From Roseateles noduli (GTDB taxonomy: Bacteria; Pseudomonadota; Gammaproteobacteria; Burkholderiales; Burkholderiaceae_C), in NCBI GenBank assembly GCA_002205125.1, contig NIOE01000002.1:62001-126000 (forward strand): DNA of 64,000 nucleotides. The letters are read 5' to 3'. The notes below the pieces were generated by a model. The model was given only the letters and a program-made list of their open reading frames with translations. It had not been told where the DNA came from and made no database searches. Each line of letters opens with the position of its first letter. The stretch's first letter is position 1. The position numbers and the translations under genes were made by a program. Below are positions 8,876 through 19,260 of this stretch, in pieces.

Positions 8876-11800
8876 TCACTTCACGGTGAAGGTGCCCACG
8901 ACGACGCCGTCGCCGCGGCCGCTCAGGCGCAGGACGAGGTCCTTGTCCTGCTGCCGCGCGGTCGCGAAGCCGGTGGACAGGCGGACCATGATCGTCGTCG
9001 ACGGCGCGATCACCTGCTGCCGGTGGCCGAAGAAATTGGCCTGCACCGTGTAGGTCCCCGGCTTGGCCACGCGCAGCGAGAACTCCTCGGGGCCGTAGCC
9101 GCCGGTGAAGTCGCGCGACATGCGTCCGCCCTGGCGCGTCAGCACATTGCCGTAATACGCGCGTTCGCCGTCGGGGTCGGTCACCCACAGGTCGATGTCG
9201 GTGTTGTCCGCGTCCCAGCTCATCACCACGCGCAGCGCCAGCGGCAGAGGGCGGCGCAGCCGCGCGTCGATCGCCAACAGGTCCAGCTTCCTGCCCTGCA
9301 GCCGGGAACGTTCGGCGACGGCGTTCAGCTCGGCCAGCGCGATCAGCTCGACGTCGGGGAAGCGGTTCTGCCAGGGCCGGTTCACGACCTCGGCCAGCAG
9401 GTCCACCGCGCGCTGCGGCTCGCCCGCGTCGGCCCAGGTCAGCGCCAGGTCGCGGTAGGACTGCGGTTCGTCCGGCGCCAGGCGCAGCACTTCCTCCAGG
9501 ATGGGGATCGCGTCGCGCGGACGGCCCGCCTGCTTCAGCCGATAGGCCAGGATGCGCAGCAGCTGGCGGTTGCCCAGGTCCATCTCGGCCAGGTTGGACA
9601 GCACGCGCAGCCCCAGCGCGGTCTGCCGGCGTTCGATCAGGCGATCCGCCACGTCGAGGAAGAACGCCGAGCTGCGCAGGTAGGACGGCTTCTCGTCCAG
9701 GTAGATCGCGTAGAGGTCCTTGTCGGCGGCGCTCTTCAGGCGCTGGGCGTAGACCTCGTTGGGCTGCCAGGGGCGCAGCGCGATGTCGCCGTCGCCGGCC
9801 GTGCGCGACGGCGCCTGTGCTGCTGCCGCGGGCATCGTCTCCGCGGCAATGCGCTGGGACCGCGACGCCTCCGCGATCGGGCGAATGGGGGCCGGTGCGA
9901 CCGGAGCCGCCGCGGGCGGGGGCTCGGGCGGACGAGCCGACGTGGTGGGGGCGGGGGCGGGCGTCGCCGGCGCCGCCATGGGCGCCGGTCTGAACTCCTG
10001 CGGCGCAGGCGCGGGTGCTGGCATCGGCGCTTGAACCATGACCGGCACGGACACGTCGCGCCGGTTCTTCCCCGCGATCTGCTCGGCCATCTGGCGCGCG
10101 GCGGCACGCATCGCCGGCGTCTCCGACCACCACAGGACCTTGTCTTCGAAGCGCTGGATCACGTCGCGACGGGCCTCGGCGCGATCGCTCTGGCGCGTCG
10201 CCGTCCGCGTGGCCATCAACCGTTCCCATTCGGCGCGCAGGTCCTCGGGCGGCTCGATGTCATGGCGCACGTAGTCGGCGGCGGCGTCCAGCACGATCAG
10301 CGAGGTCTCTCGCGTCACCAGTCCGAAGTCCATGCCCAGCCGGCGGATGGCCTGGCGCTGGGCCGCGCGGTCCGCGTCCAGTCGTCCGAGACGGAAGCTC
10401 GCCCAGCGATAGGCGGCGAGCCCGACGACGGGGGCAGCCTCGGAAGCCTCGGTCGGCTCGGAAGACGTCGCCGTGGCGGCAGGTTCAGCGGCGGTGACAC
10501 GCAGCGGCACCGTGATCGTGCGCGGCGCGCCGCCGGGCGTCGAGAGCTGCAGCTTCATCGTCGCCTGCGGCTGCGTCATGACGCCGGCGATCAGGAGACG
10601 ACCTCCCTGCGGGTGGATCGATCCGGTCTCCCACTCTCCGGCGCCCAGCCCGCTGACTTCCAGCACGCGCGGCCGTTCCTGGGCCATCAGCCGGACGGCC
10701 TCGGCGGCGTCCGTCGTGAGTAGGTCCGCATAGGCGCCGCCGCGCGATTCAGCGGTGCGGCGCAGGGACGCTTCGGCCGCGCCGGCCGACGCAGAGAACG
10801 CGAACAGCGGTTTGCCGGTCGCCGGCAGTCCACCCGCGCCCCAGGTGCCCAGGCCGTCGGTGAACAGCAAGGTCACGTCGCTGCCGTCTGGCGTGTCCAT
10901 CGCGCCCAGGGCGGTCGCGCCGTCGTACGGCAGACGTTCCAGACGCTGTCGAAGCGCGCGCCAATCGCCGTTCCGGATGACGAAGCGTTCCACCGGTTCG
11001 GCGTCGTTGCGGACGACCTTGAGCCGCACCTCGACCGAACGCAGTGTCCGGAACCATTCGTCCAGCAGCGCGAACTCGCGGTCATGGTCCCGGGCGGCGC
11101 CCGATGCGGACGCGTCCCACACCAGGCCCACCGTGCGCGGTACGGGTCGCGGCGACGGCGCGGCATCGACCGGCACCTCGGCCAGGACGTAGGTCTTGCC
11201 CTTGAAGCGTTCGGTGGTCACCGCCGGCGAGGCGAGGCGGGCCGGCAAGGCGATGCGCAGTTCGCCGGAGGCTTCGGCCCCGTCGCGCTGCGCGCGCAGG
11301 CGGCTGCCGCCGTCCGGCATCGGCACGACAGCCAGCGGCTCCGGTCCCCAGGAGGCGTTCAGCTGCGACGGCGAGGCACCGTCGATCCGCACGTCCACCC
11401 CCAGGCGGTCGACGGCGCCGTTGAACTGCAACGGCAGGCGCCAGACCGGCGCGGCGTCGCCCCCTGCGCTCTCCAGCGATTCGCGGATCTCCAGCACCAC
11501 GCGACGCGTGCCGCCTGCGGGCAGCGGATAGACCTGCAGCTTGTAGAAGTTGCCCTCGGTGACTTCGAGCAGCGCCGGGTCGACGCGCTGGCGGATCGTG
11601 TCCTCGTAGACCTGGCGGCCCTTGGCCTTTTCCACCGGCACGGCGCGCCGCAGCACACCGTTGATGTCGAGGGCGAAACCGGTCACCGCCTGGCCGCCGT
11701 TGAGCGGGAACTGCAGTTCTCCGGACAGCACCCGGGCGTTCGGATTGAACAGGGTGAGTTCGACGCGCGACACCGCGGAGCTGCCGCTGATGCGGCCCTG

Positions 11801-12034
11801 CACCGACACCTGCCGCAGGCGGATGGGCGTGCTGGCGTCGGCGGCCTGGATCGAGATCCAGCGCACCGGCGGCGGGACCGGCGGCGGCTTGATCGAGAGG
11901 GGTGGCGGAGGCGGCGGGGGCGGCGGCATGACCGGCGACAACGCCATCACGGCGCTCGCGCCCATCAGGAAGGCCAATGCCGCGGCGGCGCGGCTGAGCG
12001 CGCCGCTCAAGCGGCGCGATCGGTGATTCAGCAT
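8876..12034 (-). CDS. Exported VIT/vWA/TPR/DUF2135 protein
   Basis: This is a 1052-residue protein with a signal peptide (hydrophobic stretch near residues 17-32) followed by a long proline run. A VIT domain covers about 55-190 (VELTLFNPN, GFALDINGVLRRAVPVEKA, VYEDTIRQRVDPALLE), as in inter-alpha-trypsin-inhibitor heavy chains. A vWA-like domain follows, with DASASG near residue 303 at the MIDAS position. A proline/alanine linker near 660-760 leads to a helical TPR-like part, and a C-terminal DUF2135 domain (about 930-1045) carries SWDADNTDIDLWV and GPEEFSLRVAKPGTY. Such proteins are presumed periplasmic or surface adhesion/assembly factors; the role is unknown. It converges on the CHAT-FecR-CHASE2 operon with a 66-bp gap. 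Confidence 0.85.
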   Translation of the reverse strand: MLNHRSRRLSGALSRAAAALAFLMGASAVMALSPVMPPPPPPPPPLSIKPPPVPPPVRWISIQAADASTPIRLRQVSVQGRISGSSAVSRVELTLFNPNARVLSGELQFPLNGGQAVTGFALDINGVLRRAVPVEKAKGRQVYEDTIRQRVDPALLEVTEGNFYKLQVYPLPAGGTRRVVLEIRESLESAGGDAAPVWRLPLQFNGAVDRLGVDVRIDGASPSQLNASWGPEPLAVVPMPDGGSRLRAQRDGAEASGELRIALPARLASPAVTTERFKGKTYVLAEVPVDAAPSPRPVPRTVGLVWDASASGAARDHDREFALLDEWFRTLRSVEVRLKVVRNDAEPVERFVIRNGDWRALRQRLERLPYDGATALGAMDTPDGSDVTLLFTDGLGTWGAGGLPATGKPLFAFSASAGAAEASLRRTAESRGGAYADLLTTDAAEAVRLMAQERPRVLEVSGLGAGEWETGSIHPQGGRLLIAGVMTQPQATMKLQLSTPGGAPRTITVPLRVTAAEPAATATSSEPTEASEAAPVVGLAAYRWASFRLGRLDADRAAQRQAIRRLGMDFGLVTRETSLIVLDAAADYVRHDIEPPEDLRAEWERLMATRTATRQSDRAEARRDVIQRFEDKVLWWSETPAMRAAARQMAEQIAGKNRRDVSVPVMVQAPMPAPAPAPQEFRPAPMAAPATPAPAPTTSARPPEPPPAAAPVAPAPIRPIAEASRSQRIAAETMPAAAAQAPSRTAGDGDIALRPWQPNEVYAQRLKSAADKDLYAIYLDEKPSYLRSSAFFLDVADRLIERRQTALGLRVLSNLAEMDLGNRQLLRILAYRLKQAGRPRDAIPILEEVLRLAPDEPQSYRDLALTWADAGEPQRAVDLLAEVVNRPWQNRFPDVELIALAELNAVAERSRLQGRKLDLLAIDARLRRPLPLALRVVMSWDADNTDIDLWVTDPDGERAYYGNVLTRQGGRMSRDFTGGYGPEEFSLRVAKPGTYTVQANFFGHRQQVIAPSTTIMVRLSTGFATARQQDKDLVLRLSGRGDGVVVGTFTVK

Positions 12035-12187
12035 GCGATGTCTCCCTCGAGGGGCGCCGGTCTGTCGCCTGCGCCCTGAAAGCCATGTTGCCAGCGGCTC
12101 CAGCCGCCGGCGCCACCGGGTTTCCCTCGGTTCCGGGAGGAACGCGGCCCCGGGCCTCGCGGTTGACGAGGTCCGGGGATCGCGGGG

Positions 12188-14272
12188 TCAGGCCATGCCC
12201 TGATGCCTCAGCAGCGCGTCGATCTGCGGCTCGCGGCCGCGGAAGGCCTTGAAGTTGTCCATCGCGTCGCGCACGCTGCCCATGGACAGGATCTCGTCGA
12301 GGTAGCGCCGACCCGTCGTCGGGTTGAACACGCCTTCCTCCTCGAAGGCGCTCCAGCAGTCGGCCGACAGCACCTCCGCCCACTTGTAGCTGTAGTAGCC
12401 CGCCGCATAGCCGCCGGCGAAGATGTGTGAGAAGCTGTGCTGGAAGCGGTTGAACGCCGGCGGCGGCAGCACGGCCACTTCGCCGCGCACCTCTTCCAGC
12501 AGTTCCTGCACGCGCGTCTCCGAGCCCGGCTCCGCATGCAGCCGCATGTCGAAGAGCGAGAACTCGATCTGGCGCAGCGTCTGCAGACCGGCCTGGAAGT
12601 TCTTCGCCGCCAGCATCTTGTCGAACAGCGCGCGCGGCAGCGGCTCGCCGGTGTCCACGTGCGCGGACAGCTGCTGGATCACTTCCCACTCCCAGCAGAA
12701 GTTCTCCATGAACTGGCTGGGCAGTTCGACCGCGTCCCATTCGACGCCCGAGATGCCCGACACGCCCAGTTCCGACACCCGCGTCAGCAGGTGGTGCAGG
12801 CCGTGGCCGCATTCGTGGAACAGGGTGGTGACGTCGTCGTGCGTCAGCAGCGCGGGCTTGCCGTCCGCGCCCTGCGGGAAGTTGCACACCAGGTGCGCCA
12901 CGGGGATCTGCTCGGTGCCCGTGCCCGCCAGGTCCGGCCGCGCCCAGCGGCTGCGGACCTCGTCCATCCAGGCGCCCGGCCGCTTGCCGTTGCGCGCGTA
13001 GAGGTCGAGGTAGACCTGCCCGATCAGGCGGCCGTCGCGGCGCAGCTCGCAGAACTGCACCGACTCGTGCCAGACCGAGGCCTTCGCCGGCACCAGCTGC
13101 ACGCCGAACAGCCGGTCGACGATGCGGAACAGGCCGTCCAGCACGCGCGGCAGGGTCAGGTATTGCCGCACCTCCTGATCGGAGAACGCATAGCGCGCTT
13201 CCTTCAGCTTCTCGGACACGAAGGGCAGGTCCCAGGCCTGCAGGTCGTCCATGCGCAGGCCCGCCTTGGCGAAGTCGCGCAGCTCGTCGAGGTCTCGCTG
13301 CGCGTAGGGCCGGGCACGACCCGCGAGATCGCGCAGGAACGCCAGCACCTGCGCGGGCGAGGTGGCCATCTTGGGCACCAGCGAAGCCTCGGCGAAGCTG
13401 GCGAAGCCCAGCAGCCGCGCCTCCTCCTGGCGAAGCATCAGCAGCTCCTGCATCAGCGGGCCGTTGTCCCAGTCCGGCTTGTCGCCCAGCTCGCTGGCGC
13501 GCGTCACGTAGGCGCGGTACAGCCGCTCGCGCAGCGCGCGGTCCTCGGCGTACTGCATCACCGGCATGTAGACGGGGAAATGCAGCGTGAGCTTGTGGGT
13601 GTCGGGATCGGTGTTGCCGTCCTTCTCCGCCGCGGCGCGCGCGTTCGCGATCACGTCGGGCGGCACGCCCTTGAGCTCGGAGGCCTTCGCGAGATAGCTC
13701 CAGCCGTCCGTCGCGTCCATCACGTGTTCGGAGAAGGCCTGGCCAAGTTCCGCGCTGCGTTCCTGGATCTTCGCGAAGCGCTCCTTGGCTTCGCCCTGCA
13801 GCTCGGCGCCGGACAGCACGAAGTCGCGGATCGAATGCTTCAGCAACTGCGCGCGTTCGGGCGTCAGCCCGGGCTGGGCGGCGATCGCCTTGTACTTGGC
13901 GTAGAGCGCCTCGTTGGCGCCGAGCGCGGTGTAGAACTCGGTCACCGCGGGCAGCATCGCGTTGTAGGCCTCGCGCAGCGCCGGCGTGTTGGCGACCGCG
14001 TTCAGATGACCCACGGCGCCCCAGGCGGTGCCCAGCCGCTCGGAAGCGACATTGAGCGTGCGGGACAGGAACTCGTAGTCGGCGGGAGCGTCGGACGCGG
14101 TGACCTGGTCCAGCGCTTTCTGGGCCTCGGCCAGCAGTTCGGCGACGGCGGGCTGGATGTGCGACGGGTCGATCGCGGCGAAATCCGGCAGCGAAGCGGT
14201 GGAGAGCAACGGGTTCGCGGCGGAAGATGTGGCGCCCGGAGTGGCGCCAGTGTCGGCGGTGGAATCGGTCAT
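12188..14272 (-). CDS. prlC: M3 family oligopeptidase A
   Basis: This zinc metallopeptidase of 694 residues, close to the usual 680 of E. coli OpdA/PrlC, degrades short peptides in the cytoplasm, including signal-peptide remnants. The M3 zinc motif HECGHGLHH (an HExxH motif) lies near residue 488, followed by the second-ligand region GVEWDAVELPSQFMENF. The N-terminal half is helical, as in the family, and there is no signal peptide. The first 25 residues are a Thr/Ala-rich extension before the conserved LPDFAAIDPSHI block, so a slightly later start is possible. It stands alone between an accessory protein and a chemoreceptor gene. Confidence 0.93.
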   Translation of the reverse strand: MTDSTADTGATPGATSSAANPLLSTASLPDFAAIDPSHIQPAVAELLAEAQKALDQVTASDAPADYEFLSRTLNVASERLGTAWGAVGHLNAVANTPALREAYNAMLPAVTEFYTALGANEALYAKYKAIAAQPGLTPERAQLLKHSIRDFVLSGAELQGEAKERFAKIQERSAELGQAFSEHVMDATDGWSYLAKASELKGVPPDVIANARAAAEKDGNTDPDTHKLTLHFPVYMPVMQYAEDRALRERLYRAYVTRASELGDKPDWDNGPLMQELLMLRQEEARLLGFASFAEASLVPKMATSPAQVLAFLRDLAGRARPYAQRDLDELRDFAKAGLRMDDLQAWDLPFVSEKLKEARYAFSDQEVRQYLTLPRVLDGLFRIVDRLFGVQLVPAKASVWHESVQFCELRRDGRLIGQVYLDLYARNGKRPGAWMDEVRSRWARPDLAGTGTEQIPVAHLVCNFPQGADGKPALLTHDDVTTLFHECGHGLHHLLTRVSELGVSGISGVEWDAVELPSQFMENFCWEWEVIQQLSAHVDTGEPLPRALFDKMLAAKNFQAGLQTLRQIEFSLFDMRLHAEPGSETRVQELLEEVRGEVAVLPPPAFNRFQHSFSHIFAGGYAAGYYSYKWAEVLSADCWSAFEEEGVFNPTTGRRYLDEILSMGSVRDAMDNFKAFRGREPQIDALLRHQGMA

Positions 14273-14411
14273 GCAGGCCTCGTGAGTCTGACGAAATGCC
14301 GGAACAGTGTCTCAGCCTTTCGCGCGCGTTGGCGCGGGAGGTTTCTATCGTGGGGGCGCGGCCCCAGCTATCAAGCCGGGACCGCCCCGCACGAGACCTG
14401 CATTCTCTGCC

Positions 14412-16535
14412 TCAGAAGGTCTCCCAGTCGCCGTCGTCAGCCGCCGGCGCGGGGCGGGGCGGTGGCGGTGCGGACGGCGGCGAAGGCCGCGGAGGCGTCT
14501 TCGCGGCAGGCGCGGCCGCCTTCGCGGATTCGGTGGCGGCGCCGTTGGGGGACGGCGACGCCGATGGCGCCTTGCGAGCGAGCGGCGCGGGCGGTGACTT
14601 GCGCGCGGCGGCCGAACCGGCGGTGGGCTGTGAAGCCTTGGCCGGGCCGGTCGCCGCAGCGGATGCCGCCGTCGCCGCCGGTCGAGCCGCCGACGCAGGC
14701 TTGGCGGCGCGTGCAACGGCGGGCATCCCGTCCGCGCCGAGGCGGAAGACCGACACGATCTCCGTCAACCGATGCGCCTGGTCCTTGAGACTCTCCGCCG
14801 CGGCGGCGGATTCCTCGACCAGCGCCGCGTTCTGCTGCGTCATCCGGTCCAGCTGCACGACGGCGTCGTTGACCTGCGCGATGCCGCTGCTCTGCTCGGT
14901 CGACGCGGCGGTGATCTCGCCGATGATGTCGGTCACCCGCTGCACGCTGCCGACGATGTCGTTCATCGACTCGCCCGCCGCCTGCACCAGCCGCGAGCCG
15001 GCTTCGACGCTGGTCACGCTCGCGCCGATCAGCGTCTTGATCTCCTTGGCCGCCTCGGCGCTGCGCTGCGCCAGCGACCGCACCTCGCTCGCGACCACCG
15101 CGAAGCCACGGCCCTGCTCGCCGGCCCGAGCGGCTTCGACCGCGGCGTTCAGCGCCAGGATGTTGGTCTGGAACGCGATGCCGTCGATCGTGCCGATGAT
15201 GTCGTTGATCTTGCGTGAGCTGGCGGTGATCTCGTCCATCGTCGACACCACCTGGCCGACGACCTGACCGCCGCGTGCCGCCGCGCTGGAGGCGCTCGAC
15301 GCCAGCTGGTTGGCCGTCTGCGCCGCATCGGCGGTCTGGCGCACCGTCGCGGTCAGTTCTTCCATCGACGACGCAGCCTGCTGCAGGTTGGACGCCGTCT
15401 CCTCGGTGCGCTGCGACAGATCCTGCGAACCGATCGCGATCTCGCTGGAGGCGGTGGTGATGGAGTTGCTCGCCGACCGCACGTCCAGCAGGATGCGCTG
15501 GATCTTCTCGGCGAACAGGTTGAACGAGGACGCGATGCGGCCGACCTCGTCGCGACCGCCGGCCGGCAGACGCTGCGTCAGGTCGCCGTCGCCGGCGCTG
15601 ATGTCGTCGAGCGCGGCGCGCACGCGGTCCACGCCGCTCAGCATCGCGCTGATCGTGCCGGTCATCGCCAGCGCGGCGACCGCCATCATGACCAGCGCCG
15701 TGATCACCGCCGTGCGCAGCAGCGCACTGAGCGAGGCCAGCGCCTCGTCCTTCTTCGCGGCGACGAACAGCTGCCAGTCGGTATCGGCGATCGGCGTGCC
15801 GCTGACCAGGAAGACGTCGCCGCCGACGTTGGCTTCGACCCAGCCCGCGGCGGGATCGAGCGCCGTGGCCAGCGCCTGCGGCGTCAACTGGTCGGAGACG
15901 GCCGTGGCGTCCTTCAGCGCCAGCTTGGCGTCGGGGTGCGCGACGATCTTGCCGTCCTTGGACATCAGGAAGGCGAAGCCGCCCGGCGTCGGCTTGATCG
16001 CCTGGACCGTGGCGACGACGTCGTCCAGGAACACGTCCGTGGCGATCACGGCCTTGGTGGCGCCGCCGCTCTTGTCCGCCGTGGCGAAGGTGACCACCAG
16101 CCGCCCCTTGGAGGCGTCCATGTACGGCGCGGTCAGCACGGTACCGGAGGCGGACGCCGCGCCGGTGTACCAGGGACGCCCGGTGGGGTCGTAATCGGCC
16201 GGCAGGTTCTGCGGCGTGTTGAAGACGATCTTCTTGTCGGCGAAGCCGACGTAGGCGGCTTCGAGTCGCCCGGATTTCGCCGCCTGTTGCAGCAGAGGCA
16301 CCGGATCGGCCGCCGCGACGGCCGGCTGCAGGGACGCGACGATGTCGCGCTGCGAGCGGACCCACTGGCGGATCGCGTCGGAACGCGCCGCGGCCAGTTC
16401 ATCGAGGGATTGGGAGACCTGCTGGCGGGTATGGCCCCGCACGGTCACGTAGTTGGCGACGGTGATCGCCAGCAGCGTCAGGGCGACGATGCCGACGCCC
16501 AGCGCGATGAGGCGTGTCTTGATCGAGTCGAACAT
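14412..16535 (-). CDS. Methyl-accepting chemotaxis protein with dCache sensor and WETF tether
   Basis: A transmembrane chemoreceptor of 707 residues. TM1 is about 8-30, followed by a periplasmic dCache_1-like domain (about 35-265) with the signature [11 protein letters not shown] and the [17 protein letters not shown] strand typical of small-ligand sensors. TM2 is about 270-295, then HAMP, then the long cytoplasmic coiled coil with the signalling tip near [20 protein letters not shown]. The tail after about 600 is a flexible Ala/Pro/Ser-rich linker ending DGDWETF, a C-terminal pentapeptide of the kind that tethers CheR and CheB. It lies downstream of the cheA-cheW group, behind the cheW terminator, so it probably has its own promoter, which I could not identify. 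The ligand cannot be read from sequence alone. Confidence 0.93.
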   Translation of the reverse strand: MFDSIKTRLIALGVGIVALTLLAITVANYVTVRGHTRQQVSQSLDELAAARSDAIRQWVRSQRDIVASLQPAVAAADPVPLLQQAAKSGRLEAAYVGFADKKIVFNTPQNLPADYDPTGRPWYTGAASASGTVLTAPYMDASKGRLVVTFATADKSGGATKAVIATDVFLDDVVATVQAIKPTPGGFAFLMSKDGKIVAHPDAKLALKDATAVSDQLTPQALATALDPAAGWVEANVGGDVFLVSGTPIADTDWQLFVAAKKDEALASLSALLRTAVITALVMMAVAALAMTGTISAMLSGVDRVRAALDDISAGDGDLTQRLPAGGRDEVGRIASSFNLFAEKIQRILLDVRSASNSITTASSEIAIGSQDLSQRTEETASNLQQAASSMEELTATVRQTADAAQTANQLASSASSAAARGGQVVGQVVSTMDEITASSRKINDIIGTIDGIAFQTNILALNAAVEAARAGEQGRGFAVVASEVRSLAQRSAEAAKEIKTLIGASVTSVEAGSRLVQAAGESMNDIVGSVQRVTDIIGEITAASTEQSSGIAQVNDAVVQLDRMTQQNAALVEESAAAAESLKDQAHRLTEIVSVFRLGADGMPAVARAAKPASAARPAATAASAAATGPAKASQPTAGSAAARKSPPAPLARKAPSASPSPNGAATESAKAAAPAAKTPPRPSPPSAPPPPRPAPAADDGDWETF

Positions 16536-16670
16536 GAACGGGCTCCTTGGCTGCTGCCGATTGCCTGTCTGCCGACGCCGGGCTTTGCGCTCTCAGGCGT
16601 CGCCTCCACGATCCGCTCTCTCTGTCTCTCTCACTCACTTGCGCGCGCCGCCGCGGCGCGCACCGACCAG

Positions 16671-16697
16671 AAAAAACGCCCGGACTGGCCGGGCGTT
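16671..16697 (-). terminator. Rho-independent terminator after cheW
   Basis: On the minus strand an 8-bp stem (ACGCCCGG/CCGGGCGT) with a 5-base loop runs directly into a tract of six U. It lies 12 bases beyond the cheW stop and closes the cheY-cheA-mcp-cheW transcription unit. Confidence 0.85.
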
Positions 16698-16708
16698 CTG
16701 TCGTTCGG

Positions 16709-17254
16709 TCAAGCGACCGTCATCGCATCCATCAGTCCCATGTCCGCGCTGGACATGAGGCCTTCGATGTCGATCAGGATCAGCATGCGCTCGGCGACGG
16801 CGCCGATGCCCATGATGAAGCTGGTGTTGACGGTGCTGGCGCTGAGTTCCGGCGCCGGACGGATCACGTCGCGGTTCAGTTCCAGCACGTCGGACACCGA
16901 GTCCACCACCGCGCCGACGACGCGGTTCTTGACGTTCAGCACGATCACGACGGTGAAGCTGTTGTATTCAGCCGTGGCGCAGCCCAGCTTCAGGCGCAGG
17001 TCGACGATCGGGACGATCACGCCGCGCAGGTTCACGACGCCCTTGATGAAGTCGGGCGCGTTGGCGATGCGGGTCGGTTGCTCGTAGGAACGGATCTCCT
17101 GGACCTTCAGGATGTCGATGCCGTATTCCTCCTGACCCAGGCGGAAGGTCAGGTACTCGCCGCTGGCGGGCGCGGCATTCGCGGCGCCGTGGGGGACCAG
17201 CGCGCTGGAGTTCGCTTGCACGACTTGCGTGCCGGTTTGTTGGACGATTTCCAT
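16709..17254 (-). CDS. cheW: Chemotaxis coupling protein CheW
   Basis: CheW (181 residues) bridges receptors and the kinase CheA in the chemosensory array. The CheW fold starts near residue 34 with [20 protein letters not shown] and continues with the diagnostic [18 protein letters not shown] and [11 protein letters not shown] segments. The first 30 residues are an extra polar stretch not needed for the fold. It lies 21 bases after the upstream receptor gene in the same orientation and is followed by a clear terminator, so it is the last gene of the cheA operon. No cheR, cheB or cheD is in the window; they must be elsewhere, because the receptors carry a CheR/CheB tether. Confidence 0.95.
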   Translation of the reverse strand: MEIVQQTGTQVVQANSSALVPHGAANAAPASGEYLTFRLGQEEYGIDILKVQEIRSYEQPTRIANAPDFIKGVVNLRGVIVPIVDLRLKLGCATAEYNSFTVVIVLNVKNRVVGAVVDSVSDVLELNRDVIRPAPELSASTVNTSFIMGIGAVAERMLILIDIEGLMSSADMGLMDAMTVA

Positions 17255-17275
17255 GTGTTGACCTCGTGCGGCTGA

Positions 17276-19189
17276 TTAGAAGGTTTCCCAGTCGCCGTCG
17301 TCGGCGGTGGTGGCCGGGGCTGGCTTGGGAGTGAACGGTGCGGGCGCGGCCTTGGGCGAGGCCGCGGGCTTGACGACGGCCGGCTTGGCCGCCGTCGTGG
17401 TGGTGGTGGACTTGGCGGCCGTCGTGGCCGCTGGCTTCGTCGGCGTGGCCTTGAACGCAGCCTTGGCGGCGGCGGGCTTGACCGGCGCGGCCTTGCTCTC
17501 GAACTTGGCGGCCGGCTTCACCGGCGCCATCGTGGTCGTGGCGCTGTGCACCGTCGACGCGGCGGGCTTCGTCACGCCGTCGGACTTGGCCGTGAAGGCG
17601 GTCGCCGACAGCGCCGGCGCATGGCCCGACACGCGGAAGCGGTCGACCACGCCGCCCAGGCGCTCGGCCTGGTCCTTCAGGCTCTCCGCGGCGGCGGCGG
17701 ACTGCTCGACCAGCGCGGCGTTCTGCTGCGTCATCTGGTCCAGGTTGCTGACGCCCTGGTTGACCTGGCTGATGCCATCGCTCTGCTCGCTGGACGCGGC
17801 GGTGATCTCGCCGATGATGTCCGTCACGCGCTGCACGCTGGAGACGATGTCGCTCATCGTGCTGCCGGCTTCCTGCACCAGGCGCGAGCCGGTCTCGACG
17901 CGTTCGACGCTGGCGCCGATCAGGGTCTTGATCTCGCGGGCGGCCTCGGCGCTGCGCTGCGCCAGGGAACGGACCTCGCCGGCCACGACCGCGAAACCGC
18001 GGCCCTGTTCGCCGGCGCGCGCCGCTTCCACGGCCGCGTTCAGCGCCAGGATGTTGGTCTGGAAGGCGATGCCGTCGATCGTGCCGATGATGTCGCTGAT
18101 GCGCTTGGAGCTGGCGTTGATCTCGTCCATCGTCGAGACGACCTGACTCACGACTTCACCGCCCTTGGCCGCCGCGCCGGAGGCGGAGGAGGCGAGCTGG
18201 TTGGCGGTGCGCGCCGAGTCGGCGGTCTGCTTGACGGTGCCCGTCAGCTGGACCAGCGAAGAGGCGGCTTCCTGCAGGTTGGAGGCGGTCTGCTCGGTGC
18301 GGCTGGACAGGTCCTGGTTGCCGGTGGCGATCTCGACCGAGGCGGTGCGGATCGAATCGGCGGCGGTGCGCAGTTGGCCGACCATGGACTGCAGCGCTTC
18401 CTGCATGTGGTGCAGCGAGCGCATCAGCTTGGACGCCTCGTCGACGCCTTCGACCGGCTTCATCGTGCGCGACAGGTCGCCTTCGGCGATCGCGGCGGCC
18501 AGGGCTTCGGCGTCGGCCAGCGGCGCGCAGATCGTCTGCATGTTCAGCAGCGTCAGCGGCACCACGACGATCGCCGCGAACACCAGCACCAGGCCGAAGG
18601 TCCACAGCACGCCGCCTTGCGTTTTCTCGATGCCGACGCGCATGTCTTCGGCTTGCACCTGCATGCGCTTCTCGACCTCGTCGAGCTGCTTCTCGGCTTG
18701 CGCGACCTGATCCTTGGCCGGACCCAGCAGCCGGTCGGCGACCGCGGCATGGTCATAGGCTCCGGCTTCGAGCTGGGTGACCACGTTGGAAGCCTTCTGT
18801 GCGTAGGTCTCCAGGGATGCCTTGATCTGCGCCAACGTGGCCTTGTCGTCGTCCGGGCTGAGCGCCGATACCGCGTCGAGGTGCTCCGCCGCCGCCTTGC
18901 GGGCGGCGTCCCATGCGGCGTGGGCAGTCTTCACCACCTCGGGCTTCTCGTAGTTGATGATCATGTCCTTCTCGTAGCGACGGATCTCTCCCATCGCGCC
19001 GTGAAGGCTGCCAACGCGCTGGCCGCGTGCTGCGGATTTCTCGAGGAACTCCTGGGTCTGGCCGCGCATCGACTGCATGCCGAACAGGCCGACGCTGCCG
19101 ACCACCATCAGCAGCGCCAGGACGATGCCGATCGCGCCGATCATGCGGGTCCGGATGCTGAATTGACGCATCAACGCGCTGAAATTCAT
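17276..19189 (-). CDS. Methyl-accepting chemotaxis protein, 4-helix-bundle type, WETF tether
   Basis: A chemoreceptor of 637 residues. TM1 is about 15-36. The periplasmic part (about 37-190) is all helical, with [16 protein letters not shown] at its start, fitting the Tar/Tsr-like 4HB fold. TM2 is about 192-213, followed by HAMP and a methylation/signalling coiled coil with the hairpin tip [20 protein letters not shown]. The C-terminal linker of about 100 residues is a low-complexity repeat of Lys-Pro-Ala-Ala and Thr and ends DGDWETF, the same CheR/CheB tether as the dCache receptor at 14412-16535. It sits between cheA and cheW, so it is probably a principal receptor of the flagellar array. 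Confidence 0.93.
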   Translation of the reverse strand: MNFSALMRQFSIRTRMIGAIGIVLALLMVVGSVGLFGMQSMRGQTQEFLEKSAARGQRVGSLHGAMGEIRRYEKDMIINYEKPEVVKTAHAAWDAARKAAAEHLDAVSALSPDDDKATLAQIKASLETYAQKASNVVTQLEAGAYDHAAVADRLLGPAKDQVAQAEKQLDEVEKRMQVQAEDMRVGIEKTQGGVLWTFGLVLVFAAIVVVPLTLLNMQTICAPLADAEALAAAIAEGDLSRTMKPVEGVDEASKLMRSLHHMQEALQSMVGQLRTAADSIRTASVEIATGNQDLSSRTEQTASNLQEAASSLVQLTGTVKQTADSARTANQLASSASGAAAKGGEVVSQVVSTMDEINASSKRISDIIGTIDGIAFQTNILALNAAVEAARAGEQGRGFAVVAGEVRSLAQRSAEAAREIKTLIGASVERVETGSRLVQEAGSTMSDIVSSVQRVTDIIGEITAASSEQSDGISQVNQGVSNLDQMTQQNAALVEQSAAAAESLKDQAERLGGVVDRFRVSGHAPALSATAFTAKSDGVTKPAASTVHSATTTMAPVKPAAKFESKAAPVKPAAAKAAFKATPTKPAATTAAKSTTTTTAAKPAVVKPAASPKAAPAPFTPKPAPATTADDGDWETF

Positions 19190-19260
19190 GTCTACCTCTT
19201 ATGCGTTGGGCGCCGGCCTGCCGGCCGACGTCCGCCCTGATTCAAAAACGCCGGGGGATC

